From Dehalococcoidia bacterium (lineage in GTDB: Bacteria; Chloroflexota; Dehalococcoidia; Dehalococcoidales; Fen-1064): a stretch of 15,064 nt of DNA. Location: contig JAUYDN010000092.1 in assembly GCA_030691775.1 (NCBI GenBank), forward strand, positions 1 to 15,064. Reading direction: 5' to 3'. Numbering within the stretch: the first letter of the stretch is position 1; the number at the start of each line of letters is the position of its first letter. Made by a program: the position numbers and the translations under genes. The notes beneath the pieces were generated by a model. The model had not been told where the DNA came from, searched no databases, and saw only the letters and a program-made list of their open reading frames with translations. Shown piece by piece: positions 1-7,402 of this stretch.

Positions 1-43
1 TACTGAGAGTCTCATAATAAGATGGACTCCGAAAACCTGAACC

Positions 44-112
44 TCTCCCTTTCGCAAAGGGAGATTGAGAGGGATTTCAAAACCCCCTGTATCCCCCTTT
101 TCAAAGGGGGAT
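44..112. repeat. Two short hairpins after the glutamate synthase operon
   Basis: TCTCCCTTT (44-52)/AAAGGGAGA (56-64) and ATCCCCCTTT (91-100)/AAAGGGGGAT (103-112) are perfect stems with tiny loops. Their placement after the last gene of the operon suggests termination or mRNA end protection, but no strong T-tract follows on the minus strand. Similar CCCCCTTTT/AAAGGGGG repeats are common dispersed elements in many bacteria. The remaining bases to 177 hold no gene. Confidence 0.5.
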
Positions 113-177
113 AATACGTACTATTATAAGACCATTAGTAAGTGACAGTTTTGACTTCTCAGTTTTGAGCTTTAACT

Positions 178-933
178 TTAATACGTATACAATCTTCCGT
201 ACGGTCGCAGGTATTTGGGATAAAGCCTGGTAAATTTGTCGTTCAGGATTTCGCCAGGATTGCCACCAAAAAGTCGGGCGTATTCGGTTACCAGTTTCGA
301 TAGTACCATTTTATCATTATCGGATAGCTCGGCGGCGCCCACTTCTTTGCCGAGTTGGTGCTCCTCGATCGTCCCGCGGTAATAGATTACACCACCGTGC
401 ATCCCGGTACCGACAAAATTGGCTTTATGCTTCCCACCCGGAATGTTGATACCGAGCAGGACGAGAACACCGCCCGCCATATATTCGCCGACGAAGTCCT
501 GGGCAGTGCCGCCGATAACCAGGATGGGTTTCTTTTCTCCGAACTCTTTTATGTGGATGCCGGCGCGGTAACCCACACTATCGCGGATGTAGATTTCTCC
601 TCCCCTCGCTGACAGCCCGGTGATATCGCCGGTGCGGCCGTGCACGATGATTTTGCCGTTGTTCATCGTGTTGCCAGTGCCGTCCTGCACGTTACCGTGC
701 ACAGTAATCGTTGGACCATCCATAAAAGCGCCGAGGTCGTTGCCCGGTGTGCCGTGTATTTCAATTTCAACGTGCTTGTTAAGGTTGGTGCCGAGGTAAC
801 GTTGACCGTAAACATTCTTGATAATGATTTTCTCAGTACCGGCAGCCACGAGGTCGCGCAGTTGTGCGTTAAGGGCGCGGTAGTAGATACCGGTAGCATC
901 CAGAATCACCTGCGAAGCTGTGTCTGGTTCCAT
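178..933 (-). CDS. Glutamate synthase GXGXG domain subunit (archaeal-type split GltB, C-terminal part)
   Basis: This stand-alone 251-aa protein matches the C-terminal GXGXG beta-helix domain of glutamate synthase, a structural domain that packs against the FMN barrel. The repeating Gly pattern is visible at about residues 60-190, for example HGTPGNDLGAFMDG, VHGNVQDGTGNTMNNG and GEYMAGGVLVLLG. In most bacteria this domain is fused at the end of GltB; here it is a separate polypeptide, as in archaeal-type split enzymes. The start is ATG, one nucleotide after the TAA stop of the FMN-domain gene, so translation is probably coupled. It is the last gene of the operon; two short hairpins follow. The C-terminal 50 residues, rich in Tyr and basic residues, extend beyond the helix. 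Identification is confident; the three-subunit assembly is inferred from gene order. Confidence 0.93.
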   Translation of the reverse strand: MEPDTASQVILDATGIYYRALNAQLRDLVAAGTEKIIIKNVYGQRYLGTNLNKHVEIEIHGTPGNDLGAFMDGPTITVHGNVQDGTGNTMNNGKIIVHGRTGDITGLSARGGEIYIRDSVGYRAGIHIKEFGEKKPILVIGGTAQDFVGEYMAGGVLVLLGINIPGGKHKANFVGTGMHGGVIYYRGTIEEHQLGKEVGAAELSDNDKMVLSKLVTEYARLFGGNPGEILNDKFTRLYPKYLRPYGRLYTY

Positions 934-934
934 C

Positions 935-2440
935 TTAGCTACCCGCCATCCTCACGCCGAGAATTTCAAGCTCGGTGTCTGTAAGACCGACGCCGCGGAG
1001 GTGGAGACGGTTGCCGCGTAAACTCTCCAGTGCGTTGACGCCCATGCCGCCGAGCATATCCTTGATTTCCAGGCTCCAGCCGCGCAGAAGGTTCGCCAGC
1101 CGCCGTGCGCCGATTTCCGGGTTGATGCGCCGGGTGAGACCCAGGTCGGTGGTGCAGATACCCCAGGCGCACTTGCCGGTATGACATTGCTGGCAGACAT
1201 GGCAACCCAGCGCGATGAGTGCCGCCGTGCCGATGTATACTGCATCCGCGCCCAGGGCAATTGCTTTGGCGACATCACCGCTGTTACGGATGCCGCCGGA
1301 AACAACAAGCGATGCCTGGTTGCGTATGCCTTCCTGTCTCAGCCGTGCGTCAACAGATGCCAGCGCCAGTTCGATGGGGATACCGACATTATCACGGATT
1401 ACCTTGGGAGCGGCGCCCGTGGCGCCTCTCAAGCCATCGAGGACAATAATGTCCGCGCCTGCCCGCACCATTCCGCTGGCAATCGCCGCGGAGTTATGGA
1501 CAGCGGCAATCTTCACGGAGACAGGTTTGCGGTAGTTGGTGGCTTCTTTCAGCGCGTAGATTAGCTGGGTCAGGTCTTCAATCGAGTATATATCATGTTG
1601 AGGGGCGGGTGATAGTGCGTCGGTACCCTTGGGAATCATCCTGGTCAGAGAGACATCGGCGCTTACTTTTTCCGCCGGCAGGTGCCCGCCGATACCCGGT
1701 TTTGCTCCCTGCCCGATTTTTATTTCGACGATACGTCCCGCGTTGAGATAGCTAGCCTGAACGCCAAACCGGCCGGAGGCTACCTGGACGATGGTATTGT
1801 TACCGTATCTGTACAGACTGGGGTGTAGACCGCCCTCGCCGGTATTCCAGAGCGTGCCCATTTCCGTTGCCGCACGTGCCAGCGATTCGTGTACGTTGAG
1901 ACTGACAGCGCCGTAGGACATCGCCGAAAACATCACCGGCACGTCTAACCCGACCTGCGGCGGTAACTCGGTGTCCAATCGTAATGTGTCCTGGCTAAAC
2001 GTGACACGGTCGGGTTTTCTGCCCAGGAAGGTCGTCAGCTCCATCGGCTCGCGGAGCGGGTCGATGGAAGGGTTGGTGACCTGGCTGGCATTGAGCAGGA
2101 GGTGGTCCCAGTAAATGCGGCAGCCTTTATCATTGCCCATTCCGGTGAGCAACATCCCGCCGCTCTCGGCTTGCCGCCAGATGTCCTCGATATCTTCTCT
2201 GCCCCAGTTCAGGTTCTCACGGTAATCGAGTGGATTACGGGTGATGGTCAGAGCGCCGCCAGGGCAGAACGCCACGCAACGGTGGCAGGCGACACAGTTT
2301 TCTTCGCGACTACGCACCTCGTTGTCGTCTCTGTCGTAATAATTGGTATCGAAACTGCATTGATTAACGCAGACCTGGCACTGAATACAGCGTGCCGGGT
2401 CGCGGATTACCTTGAATTTGGGGGGTACATATGTTTTCAC
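935..2440 (-). CDS. gltB: Ferredoxin-fused glutamate synthase FMN domain (archaeal-type GltB central subunit)
   Basis: This 501-aa protein is the synthase core, converting 2-oxoglutarate plus ammonia to glutamate using reduced cofactor. Residues 1-65 carry two [4Fe-4S] ferredoxin motifs (Cys18/21/24/28 and Cys49/52/55/59). The FMN-binding TIM barrel follows (about 160-460), with KIGQGAKPGIGGHLP at 241-255, the DGLRGATGAAP loop near 335-345 and SGGIR at 381-385. A Cys-rich stretch (Cys413, 416, 419, 424, 429) supplies the family's Fe-S ligands. The glutaminase and GXGXG domains are separate genes on either side. Translation starts at GTG, which overlaps the HisF TAG stop by one base (TAGTG), with a GGAGG-like site upstream inside hisF. 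The fused ferredoxin implies electrons arrive through Fe-S carriers. No classical GltD is encoded here. Confidence 0.95.
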   Translation of the reverse strand: MKTYVPPKFKVIRDPARCIQCQVCVNQCSFDTNYYDRDDNEVRSREENCVACHRCVAFCPGGALTITRNPLDYRENLNWGREDIEDIWRQAESGGMLLTGMGNDKGCRIYWDHLLLNASQVTNPSIDPLREPMELTTFLGRKPDRVTFSQDTLRLDTELPPQVGLDVPVMFSAMSYGAVSLNVHESLARAATEMGTLWNTGEGGLHPSLYRYGNNTIVQVASGRFGVQASYLNAGRIVEIKIGQGAKPGIGGHLPAEKVSADVSLTRMIPKGTDALSPAPQHDIYSIEDLTQLIYALKEATNYRKPVSVKIAAVHNSAAIASGMVRAGADIIVLDGLRGATGAAPKVIRDNVGIPIELALASVDARLRQEGIRNQASLVVSGGIRNSGDVAKAIALGADAVYIGTAALIALGCHVCQQCHTGKCAWGICTTDLGLTRRINPEIGARRLANLLRGWSLEIKDMLGGMGVNALESLRGNRLHLRGVGLTDTELEILGVRMAGS

Positions 2441-3228
2441 TATTTCGCCGCCTCCCTCCGCACCGGCACCCCTTTTCCGGCGAGGTACTCCTTCACCTCT
2501 CCGATGGAATAATTACCGTAATGAAAAATGCTCGCCGCCAGCACCGCATCCGCTTTGCCGGTAATGACTGCCTGGAAAAGGTCTTCCGGAGTGCCGGCGC
2601 CACCGCTGGCGACCACAGGAACGGGTACGCTTTCCGATATTGAGCGCAATAGCTCGAGGTCATAGCCAGCCCGGGTACCATCGGCATCGATACTGTTTAC
2701 CACTATTTCACCGGCGCCCAGTTCTACAGCGCGCCGTGCCCACTCAATAGCATCCAAACCTGTCCCACGGCCGCCGTCTGCACCGGTGTGCGTGAACACT
2801 TCCCAGCGGACCGGGTTTGAACCCGGTACTCTTTTGGCATCCATTCCCAGAACGATGCACTGACTACCGAACCGCCGCGCGCCTTCGGTAATCAGTCGGG
2901 GATTCAGGACTGCGGCGGTGTTGATAGATACTTTATCCGCCCCGACCTGAAGCAAGCGGTGCATATCCTCCACGCTACGCAGGCCGCCACCCACGGTGAG
3001 AGGGATAAAGACGCGGCTGGCGGTACGCTCCACCACATCGAGCATAATAGCCCGCTCATCGCTCGACGCGGTGATGTCATAAAAAACGAGCTCGTCGGCA
3101 CCTTCCTTGTTATAAAAAGCGGCAAGTTCCACGGGGTCGCCGGCATCGCGGTGGTCGCGGAACTTTATGCCTTTGACCACCCGGCCGCCTTTTACATCCA
3201 GGCACGGGACGATGCGCTTGGTAAGCAC
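2440..3228 (-). CDS. hisF: Imidazole glycerol phosphate synthase cyclase subunit HisF
   Basis: HisF closes the imidazole ring, using ammonia channelled from HisH to turn PRFAR into IGP and AICAR in histidine biosynthesis. The 262-aa product begins (M)LTKRIVPCLDV, giving the catalytic Asp11; the second catalytic Asp130 lies in VLGMDAKR. The phosphate-binding loops TVGGG and VASGGAG of the TIM barrel are intact. I chose GTG at 3228 over the upstream GTG at 3258 because residue numbering then matches the family exactly, the 10-residue extension is unlike HisF, and an AGGAG site sits 9 nt upstream. The gene starts one nucleotide after the glutaminase stop and ends overlapping the FMN-domain start, so it is embedded between two domains of glutamate synthase. 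Nothing suggests loss of function. Confidence 0.96.
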   Translation of the reverse strand: MLTKRIVPCLDVKGGRVVKGIKFRDHRDAGDPVELAAFYNKEGADELVFYDITASSDERAIMLDVVERTASRVFIPLTVGGGLRSVEDMHRLLQVGADKVSINTAAVLNPRLITEGARRFGSQCIVLGMDAKRVPGSNPVRWEVFTHTGADGGRGTGLDAIEWARRAVELGAGEIVVNSIDADGTRAGYDLELLRSISESVPVPVVASGGAGTPEDLFQAVITGKADAVLAASIFHYGNYSIGEVKEYLAGKGVPVRREAAK

Positions 3229-3229
3229 T

Positions 3230-4369
3230 TTACATAACTCCTGTAACTGCAAGTGCACGTCGTGATGGTAATGGTTGACCCAGCCTCCCGATTACCGGCT
3301 CGCCGCCTACCGGCGTCCAGACGGAATCAAGCTCCGGGGAAATTAAACGTATCGCTGATTCTTCAGAGGAGAGGTAAAGCATATTACCTTTCTCACCCAC
3401 AGTGAGCGGTCGCAGGCGAATGCGGTCGGTGAGTCCGATCATTTCTCCCGTGTGCGCGATAATAACGGTGAACGGCCCGTTGAGCAGTAGACTGCCATAT
3501 ACCTGCCGCAGGGTGAGTAACAGCTCTTTCTGCCCGTTGTTCTGGCGGTTAATTTCGTTCCAGAACGGGGGCGCCAGTACCTTTGCTACCAGCTCCACCG
3601 GCAGGCAGTGCTTACGGATTAGCAAATCGACGGCATAAGCGACTACCTCGGTATCGGTCTGCATGGTGCAATGATAGCCGAACTGCTCCAGGTAACGCCG
3701 GTTGATGCCGTATGAGGAGATTTCACCGTTGTGCACTACCGTCCAATCGAGCAGGCTGAAGGGGTGCGCGCCGCCCCACCACCCCGGCGTATTGGTCGGG
3801 AACCGGCCGTGCGCCGTCCAGAGATAACCTTTATATTGTTCCAGGCAAAAGAAATCTGCAATTTGTTCAGGGTAACCGACACCTTTGAAAACACCCATGT
3901 TCTTGCCGCTGGAGAAAACGAAGACGTCATCGATACCGGTGTTTACCTGCATCACCTTACTAACGACATAATCGTCTGCCGTGATATCCAGAGGTTTACG
4001 GGAGTCCACCTCGATGAAATAACGCCAGAAAAGCGGAGGGTTGTTTATACCCTTGACCGCGCGGGTAGGCACCATTTCATCCGTGATGACCTGAAAATTA
4101 TCCTTGAGAAACTGCTCGGTCTGGGTTTTAGCGGCGGCGCTGAGGTACATAATGTGGAACGCGTAATTATCCGCGTGGTCAGGGAAAAGACCGTAGATAG
4201 CGAAACCACCGCCGAGTCCGTTACTGCGGTCGTGCATATTTGTGATGGCTTTGATGACGCCTTCACCGGAAAAGCGCCTGCCGGTTACATCCATCGCGCC
4301 GAAGATTGAGCAGGCATCGATTACCTTATCGTCATTGTGGGGGTTATTTATTTTCCATATATCTTTCAT
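3230..4369 (-). CDS. Glutamate synthase glutaminase (class II amidotransferase) subunit
   Basis: This 379-aa protein is the N-terminal Ntn-hydrolase domain of glutamate synthase as a separate subunit; it hydrolyses glutamine to glutamate and ammonia. The likely nucleophile is Cys20 in DACSIFGAMDVTG, preceded by a 19-residue propeptide that would be removed autocatalytically, as in known GltB enzymes. Class II amidotransferase motifs follow: HGRFPTNTPGWWGGAHPF (188-204, like TRYPTNT) and VHNGEISSYG (212-221), then TMQTDTEVVAY (235-245). About 150 C-terminal residues complete the fold. The ATG overlaps the upstream flavoprotein stop as ATGA, indicating coupled translation. Downstream, hisF starts one nucleotide after the TAA. 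All key residues appear present. Confidence 0.94.
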   Translation of the reverse strand: MKDIWKINNPHNDDKVIDACSIFGAMDVTGRRFSGEGVIKAITNMHDRSNGLGGGFAIYGLFPDHADNYAFHIMYLSAAAKTQTEQFLKDNFQVITDEMVPTRAVKGINNPPLFWRYFIEVDSRKPLDITADDYVVSKVMQVNTGIDDVFVFSSGKNMGVFKGVGYPEQIADFFCLEQYKGYLWTAHGRFPTNTPGWWGGAHPFSLLDWTVVHNGEISSYGINRRYLEQFGYHCTMQTDTEVVAYAVDLLIRKHCLPVELVAKVLAPPFWNEINRQNNGQKELLLTLRQVYGSLLLNGPFTVIIAHTGEMIGLTDRIRLRPLTVGEKGNMLYLSSEESAIRLISPELDSVWTPVGGEPVIGRLGQPLPSRRALAVTGVM

Positions 4370-5694
4370 CTCAGTGCCTCCACTTTGACTGTTTCCGCTT
4401 CAACCGGCTGGGGTTTGAAGGTGCTCGCCAGTCTTTCCCGCCATACCGGTTCCGGTAAGGAAATATAGCTGAATTCATCGGCAATCAGCGTCTGCTTGTA
4501 GCCAGCTACGTTCACCTGGTCCCGCATCAATCCGTAAATAATCCCGGAGCGTTCGATATCTCCGCAGAAGATGAAACCGGAGAGACGACCGTTTTTGAGA
4601 ATGAGCTTCCGGTAGACTTCGCCGTTCTTTGTGGTTACCACTTCACCGGTGCTATCCACCGGAGCGAACACCCCGGCGGATGTAATTGCCATGCCGAAGT
4701 ACTTGATGGAGTTCAGAGCCGTACCACCGGCGTAAACGGTCGGTCTGCCTGCCATGTTGAACCCCGCCACTCTGCCGCCGAGGTAAGCATTCGGCCAGAT
4801 GGGTGTAACACGGTTCTCCCCATGGATGAAATCGTACGCTTCCACTACGTCACCGCAGGCATAAATACCCGGATGGGAAGTCATCATCGTCCTATTGACG
4901 ACGATACCCCGGTTCACCCTTATGCCAGCTTCAGAAGCGATTTCGGTGCGGGGTCTGACGCCGATGGCGATAATCACCACCTCGCAGGAAATACCCCGGC
5001 TATCATCGAGCGTGACGGCGTGAATGCGGTCGGTGGTGAACTCGCTATTGATTTCCGTGACGGTATGGTTGGTGATAATTTTTACGCCGTTCTTTTCCAG
5101 CGTTTCCGCCGCGATGGCTGAAGCGGTCTCATCAAGAATCGTATTGAGGATACGGTCCTTCATTTCCACGATGGTGACTTTGAGGCCGCGCCGCTCCAGC
5201 GCTTCCGTGACGCTGACGCCGATGAGGCCGCCGCCGATTACCACCGCCCGCATCCCCTTTTTGATGAACTTATCGATTGCCCGGGCATCGGCAAGAGTGG
5301 TGAAGGTGAAAACACCGGTGCTCTTACGCCCGTCGATTGGCGGGACGATGGGCGAACCGCCGGTAGCCAGCAGGAGTTTATCCCAGTTTATTTCTGCGCC
5401 GTCTTCAAGCTCTGCGGTCTGGTCTTTTATGTCAATCCGGACCGCAGTCCTGCCTGAGAGGAGCCTGATTCCGCTCTTCTCATAGAAATCCGGCGGGCGG
5501 TACAGCATCCGTTCCAGCGGGCATTTTGTAGCCAGATACTCGGAAATAAGCGGGCGGGAATAAGCAGGGTAAGGCTCGTCCGAGACGATTGTGATAGGAG
5601 AGGTTTTGTCACACTCCCGGATTGCTTCCGCCGCGCCGATACCGCCAGCGGAATTACCGATGATGAGATAGTGGTTATGCCGTGCCTCTGTCAT
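4366..5694 (-). CDS. FAD/NAD(P)-dependent pyridine nucleotide-disulfide oxidoreductase family protein
   Basis: This 442-aa flavoprotein resembles ferredoxin/rubredoxin reductases and the FAD domain of NADH-nitrite reductases. An FAD-binding Rossmann motif YLIIGNSAGGIGAA is at 9-22, an NAD(P)H-binding motif VVIGGGLIG at 151-159, and the second FAD motif with ACGDV at 279-283. There is no CxxC redox-active pair near residue 45, so it is not a disulfide reductase. The last ~120 residues form a dimerisation-like domain with GGTALNSIKYFG and an extended Pro/Glu-rich tail. It overlaps hisH upstream and the glutaminase gene downstream by ATGA, so it is fully coupled into the glutamate synthase operon. 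The likely role, by inference, is to pass NAD(P)H electrons to the ferredoxins and synthase in place of GltD. It is not GltD itself: it lacks the Cys-rich N-terminal Fe-S region. Confidence 0.85.
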   Translation of the reverse strand: MTEARHNHYLIIGNSAGGIGAAEAIRECDKTSPITIVSDEPYPAYSRPLISEYLATKCPLERMLYRPPDFYEKSGIRLLSGRTAVRIDIKDQTAELEDGAEINWDKLLLATGGSPIVPPIDGRKSTGVFTFTTLADARAIDKFIKKGMRAVVIGGGLIGVSVTEALERRGLKVTIVEMKDRILNTILDETASAIAAETLEKNGVKIITNHTVTEINSEFTTDRIHAVTLDDSRGISCEVVIIAIGVRPRTEIASEAGIRVNRGIVVNRTMMTSHPGIYACGDVVEAYDFIHGENRVTPIWPNAYLGGRVAGFNMAGRPTVYAGGTALNSIKYFGMAITSAGVFAPVDSTGEVVTTKNGEVYRKLILKNGRLSGFIFCGDIERSGIIYGLMRDQVNVAGYKQTLIADEFSYISLPEPVWRERLASTFKPQPVEAETVKVEALR

Positions 5695-6305
5695 TGCCTG
5701 GTTTCCCCTGCCATTATCATGAAATTATCGTAGAACCTTAAGCCCCATTCTCCGCTCTTCTCAGGGTGGAACTGTGTGGCAACGAGATTATCCTGCGCCA
5801 GGACACTGCAAAACGAGATGCCATAATCCGTTGTGCCGATAACGGTGGTATTATTATCCGGCGCGGCATAGTAGCTGTGGACAAAATAAAAGTTCGTGTT
5901 ATCCGGGATGCCGGTAAAGACCGGGTGCGGCGCCAGTTGCTTTACCTGGTTCCAGCCGATGTGCGGTATTTTCACTCCCGCCGCCAGCTTGCGCACCCTG
6001 CCGTGAACGACATCCAGACAGTCACAGCCACCCTCTTCGGTATCGGTGAGCAAGACCTGGAGCCCGATGCAAATACCCAGGAACGGTTTGCCACTGGCAA
6101 TCCATTCTTTAACCGGACCTATCAACTTTAGCTTTTCCAGGCTTTTCATGGTGTCTCCGGCGGCGCCAACGCCCGGCAAAATGACGGTGTCCGCACCAAG
6201 GACATCCGCCGCTCTCCGGCTCACCCGGTGGCGGTAACCCAGCAGAGTCAGGGCATTAGTCACGCTACGCAAATTCCCGGCTCCATAATCGATAACCGTT
6301 ATCAT
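5691..6305 (-). CDS. hisH: Imidazole glycerol phosphate synthase glutaminase subunit HisH
   Basis: HisH is the class I glutamine amidotransferase that supplies ammonia to HisF. The 204-aa sequence has the expected length and landmarks: VIDYGAGNLRSV at the N-terminus, the LPGVGA oxyanion region, nucleophile Cys79 in GICIGLQ, the PHIGWN segment at 114-119 that faces HisF, and catalytic His180/Glu182 in QFHPEKSGEWG. The start is ATG, 20 bp after the TAA of the small beta-sandwich gene; the upstream ribosome site is weak (GGA). Its TGA overlaps the flavoprotein ATG as ATGA. HisH and HisF are separated here by two genes rather than being adjacent. Confidence is high, because the motifs match HisH rather than PabA/TrpG or PdxT. 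Confidence 0.96.
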   Translation of the reverse strand: MITVIDYGAGNLRSVTNALTLLGYRHRVSRRAADVLGADTVILPGVGAAGDTMKSLEKLKLIGPVKEWIASGKPFLGICIGLQVLLTDTEEGGCDCLDVVHGRVRKLAAGVKIPHIGWNQVKQLAPHPVFTGIPDNTNFYFVHSYYAAPDNNTTVIGTTDYGISFCSVLAQDNLVATQFHPEKSGEWGLRFYDNFMIMAGETRQ

Positions 6306-6325
6306 ATTTCCAGTTTACTATAAAT

Positions 6326-6694
6326 CTAGTTTTTAACCTTAACGACGACTGTATTTTCCCGAGCAATGGCAATTTCGTCAGTGCCTTTCCTCACAAAAAC
6401 GTGCATCAAGCCCAGGATTTCATACGCGCCGTTTTTCAGCTTCTGGGTGTCCCAGCTCACGGCGAAGTTCTCCGACCTGTCTTCGGACTCCCCGATTTTT
6501 ATCCAGGTATCTGTGTTTTTGGGCCGGAAATACCAGGGATTGACGATTTTGACGATGGGTCCTTCAAGTCCCATTTCTTTGAGCTGGGTGCGGAGCAGGT
6601 CGTCATCCAGGTTCTCCCGTAGCTTGACCCGACCGGAGTAAGATTTCAGTGCCTCGGAAGGAACGATATAATGCGGTCCCCAATTGTAAGACAT
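6326..6694 (-). CDS. Conserved-looking small protein with predicted beta-sandwich (Ig-like) fold, function unknown
   Basis: I do not recognise a named family for this 122-aa protein. The second half looks like an Ig-like/FN3-style beta sandwich: WIKIGES (64-70), FAVSWDTQKLKNGAYEI (77-93, with the WDT...NGxY signature of such folds) and a closing strand VVVKVKN at the C-terminus. The first 50 residues are mixed, with an acidic helix-like stretch (RENLDDDLLRTQLKEMG). There is no signal peptide or membrane segment, so a cytosolic location is expected even though such folds are more common outside cells. The start is well supported: GAAGGAGG lies 6 nt before ATG. It sits 16 bp after the ferredoxin gene and 20 bp before hisH, so it belongs to the glutamate synthase operon. 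A structural or binding role is only a guess. Confidence 0.8.
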   Translation of the reverse strand: MSYNWGPHYIVPSEALKSYSGRVKLRENLDDDLLRTQLKEMGLEGPIVKIVNPWYFRPKNTDTWIKIGESEDRSENFAVSWDTQKLKNGAYEILGLMHVFVRKGTDEIAIARENTVVVKVKN

Positions 6695-6710
6695 CTTGCG
6701 CCTCCTTCGT

Positions 6711-7208
6711 TTATTTCAGCACGGGTGCTTCAACCCGGCTTACTTTGCCTTCTCTGTCTCCCGTATCCTCGTAAACGAGCGCCTCGTTCGGGCAGTGGAG
6801 TACACAGGCAGGCGTCTCGGCGCCCTGGCAGAGGTCACATTTCACGGATTTATGCCGTAGAGTGTCGGGGCGGATACTACCGTAGGGGCAGGTGATGATA
6901 CAGGTCCAGCATCCGGTGCACTTTTCTTCGTCGATAATCACGGCGCCCGTATCCGTGTTCCGGGATAATGCGCCGGTAAGACAGGCATAAATGCAATGCG
7001 ACTCGGTACAGTGCTGACAGCGGAGCGAAAAGAACACAGGGTTCCGTGCTTCGATACGGAGCCTCGGAAGTTGTCTCGGACTCTCTTTTTTAAATGCCTT
7101 GATAAGGTCTGTAGAACGTGAGTGCTGTAGCTGGCAATACACCTCGCAGAGGTGGCAGCCCATACAGACCGGCTCATTGACCAGTACCCTTTTCACAGGA
7201 GTGTGCAT
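6711..7208 (-). CDS. Four-cluster [4Fe-4S] ferredoxin (HycB/CooF-like electron carrier)
   Basis: This 165-aa protein has sixteen Cys in four [4Fe-4S] motifs: Cys15/18/21/25, Cys64/67/72/76, Cys97/100/103/107 and Cys124/127/135/139. That layout matches the electron-transfer subunits HycB/CooF/DmsB type. There is no Tat signal or membrane anchor, so it is cytosolic. It is the first gene of the glutamate synthase operon and probably shuttles electrons to the ferredoxin-fused FMN subunit, perhaps from the flavoprotein downstream. The start is uncertain: ATG at 7208 has AAGGA almost touching it, which is too close, whereas GTG at 7196 would give the more typical N-terminus (M)KRVLVNEP with a 12-nt spacing. 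A promoter and palindrome lie upstream. Confidence 0.9.
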   Translation of the reverse strand: MHTPVKRVLVNEPVCMGCHLCEVYCQLQHSRSTDLIKAFKKESPRQLPRLRIEARNPVFFSLRCQHCTESHCIYACLTGALSRNTDTGAVIIDEEKCTGCWTCIITCPYGSIRPDTLRHKSVKCDLCQGAETPACVLHCPNEALVYEDTGDREGKVSRVEAPVLK

Positions 7209-7240
7209 TCCTTTTTTGTATCGAGATTTAAGGAGAGGTA

Positions 7241-7260
7241 TACGGAAACCGTTTACCGTA
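7241..7260. promoter_or_regulatory. Imperfect palindrome at the operon start, candidate operator
   Basis: The 20-bp sequence TACGGAAACCGTTTACCGTA pairs with itself at 8 of 10 positions (arms TACGG/CCGTA plus inner AA/TT and CG). It lies at about +1 to +20 relative to the predicted promoter, where a repressor would block initiation or early elongation. A nearby duplicated word GGTAC (on the minus strand) adds to the local pattern. The bound protein is unknown. Confidence 0.35.
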
Positions 7261-7265
7261 CCAAT

Positions 7266-7294
7266 ACAGTACCATAAGGAGACGTGAGTGTCAA
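7266..7294 (-). promoter_or_regulatory. Sigma-70-type promoter for the glutamate synthase operon
   Basis: On the minus strand, TTGACA (7289-7294) is a perfect -35 box. It is separated by 17 bp from TACTGT (7266-7271), a weak -10 box matching 3 of 6 positions. Transcription would start near 7259 and give a leader of about 50 nt before the ferredoxin gene. A weak -10 with a perfect -35 is compatible with regulation by an activator or by supercoiling. This is read from the sequence only; no start site is known. Confidence 0.5.
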
Positions 7295-7402
7295 GGGAAT
7301 TTGTGCGTAAATGAGTAAACTTTTAGTAACAGATTTGCGGTAAGAAATAGCGTATAAATACGGAAAAAATGGAGATATATTGCCGTTATCTAAAGGGTAA
7401 AA

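Noticed and set aside
355..1564. Plus-strand reading frames of 69-127 codons opposite the glutamate synthase genes
   Set aside because: They are mirror frames of strongly supported minus-strand genes, with no ribosome sites or recognisable domains.
3229..3258. Longer HisF starting at GTG 3258
   Set aside because: The extra ten residues overlap the glutaminase gene's end and do not resemble HisF; GTG 3228 has AGGAG upstream and restores Asp11/Asp130 numbering.
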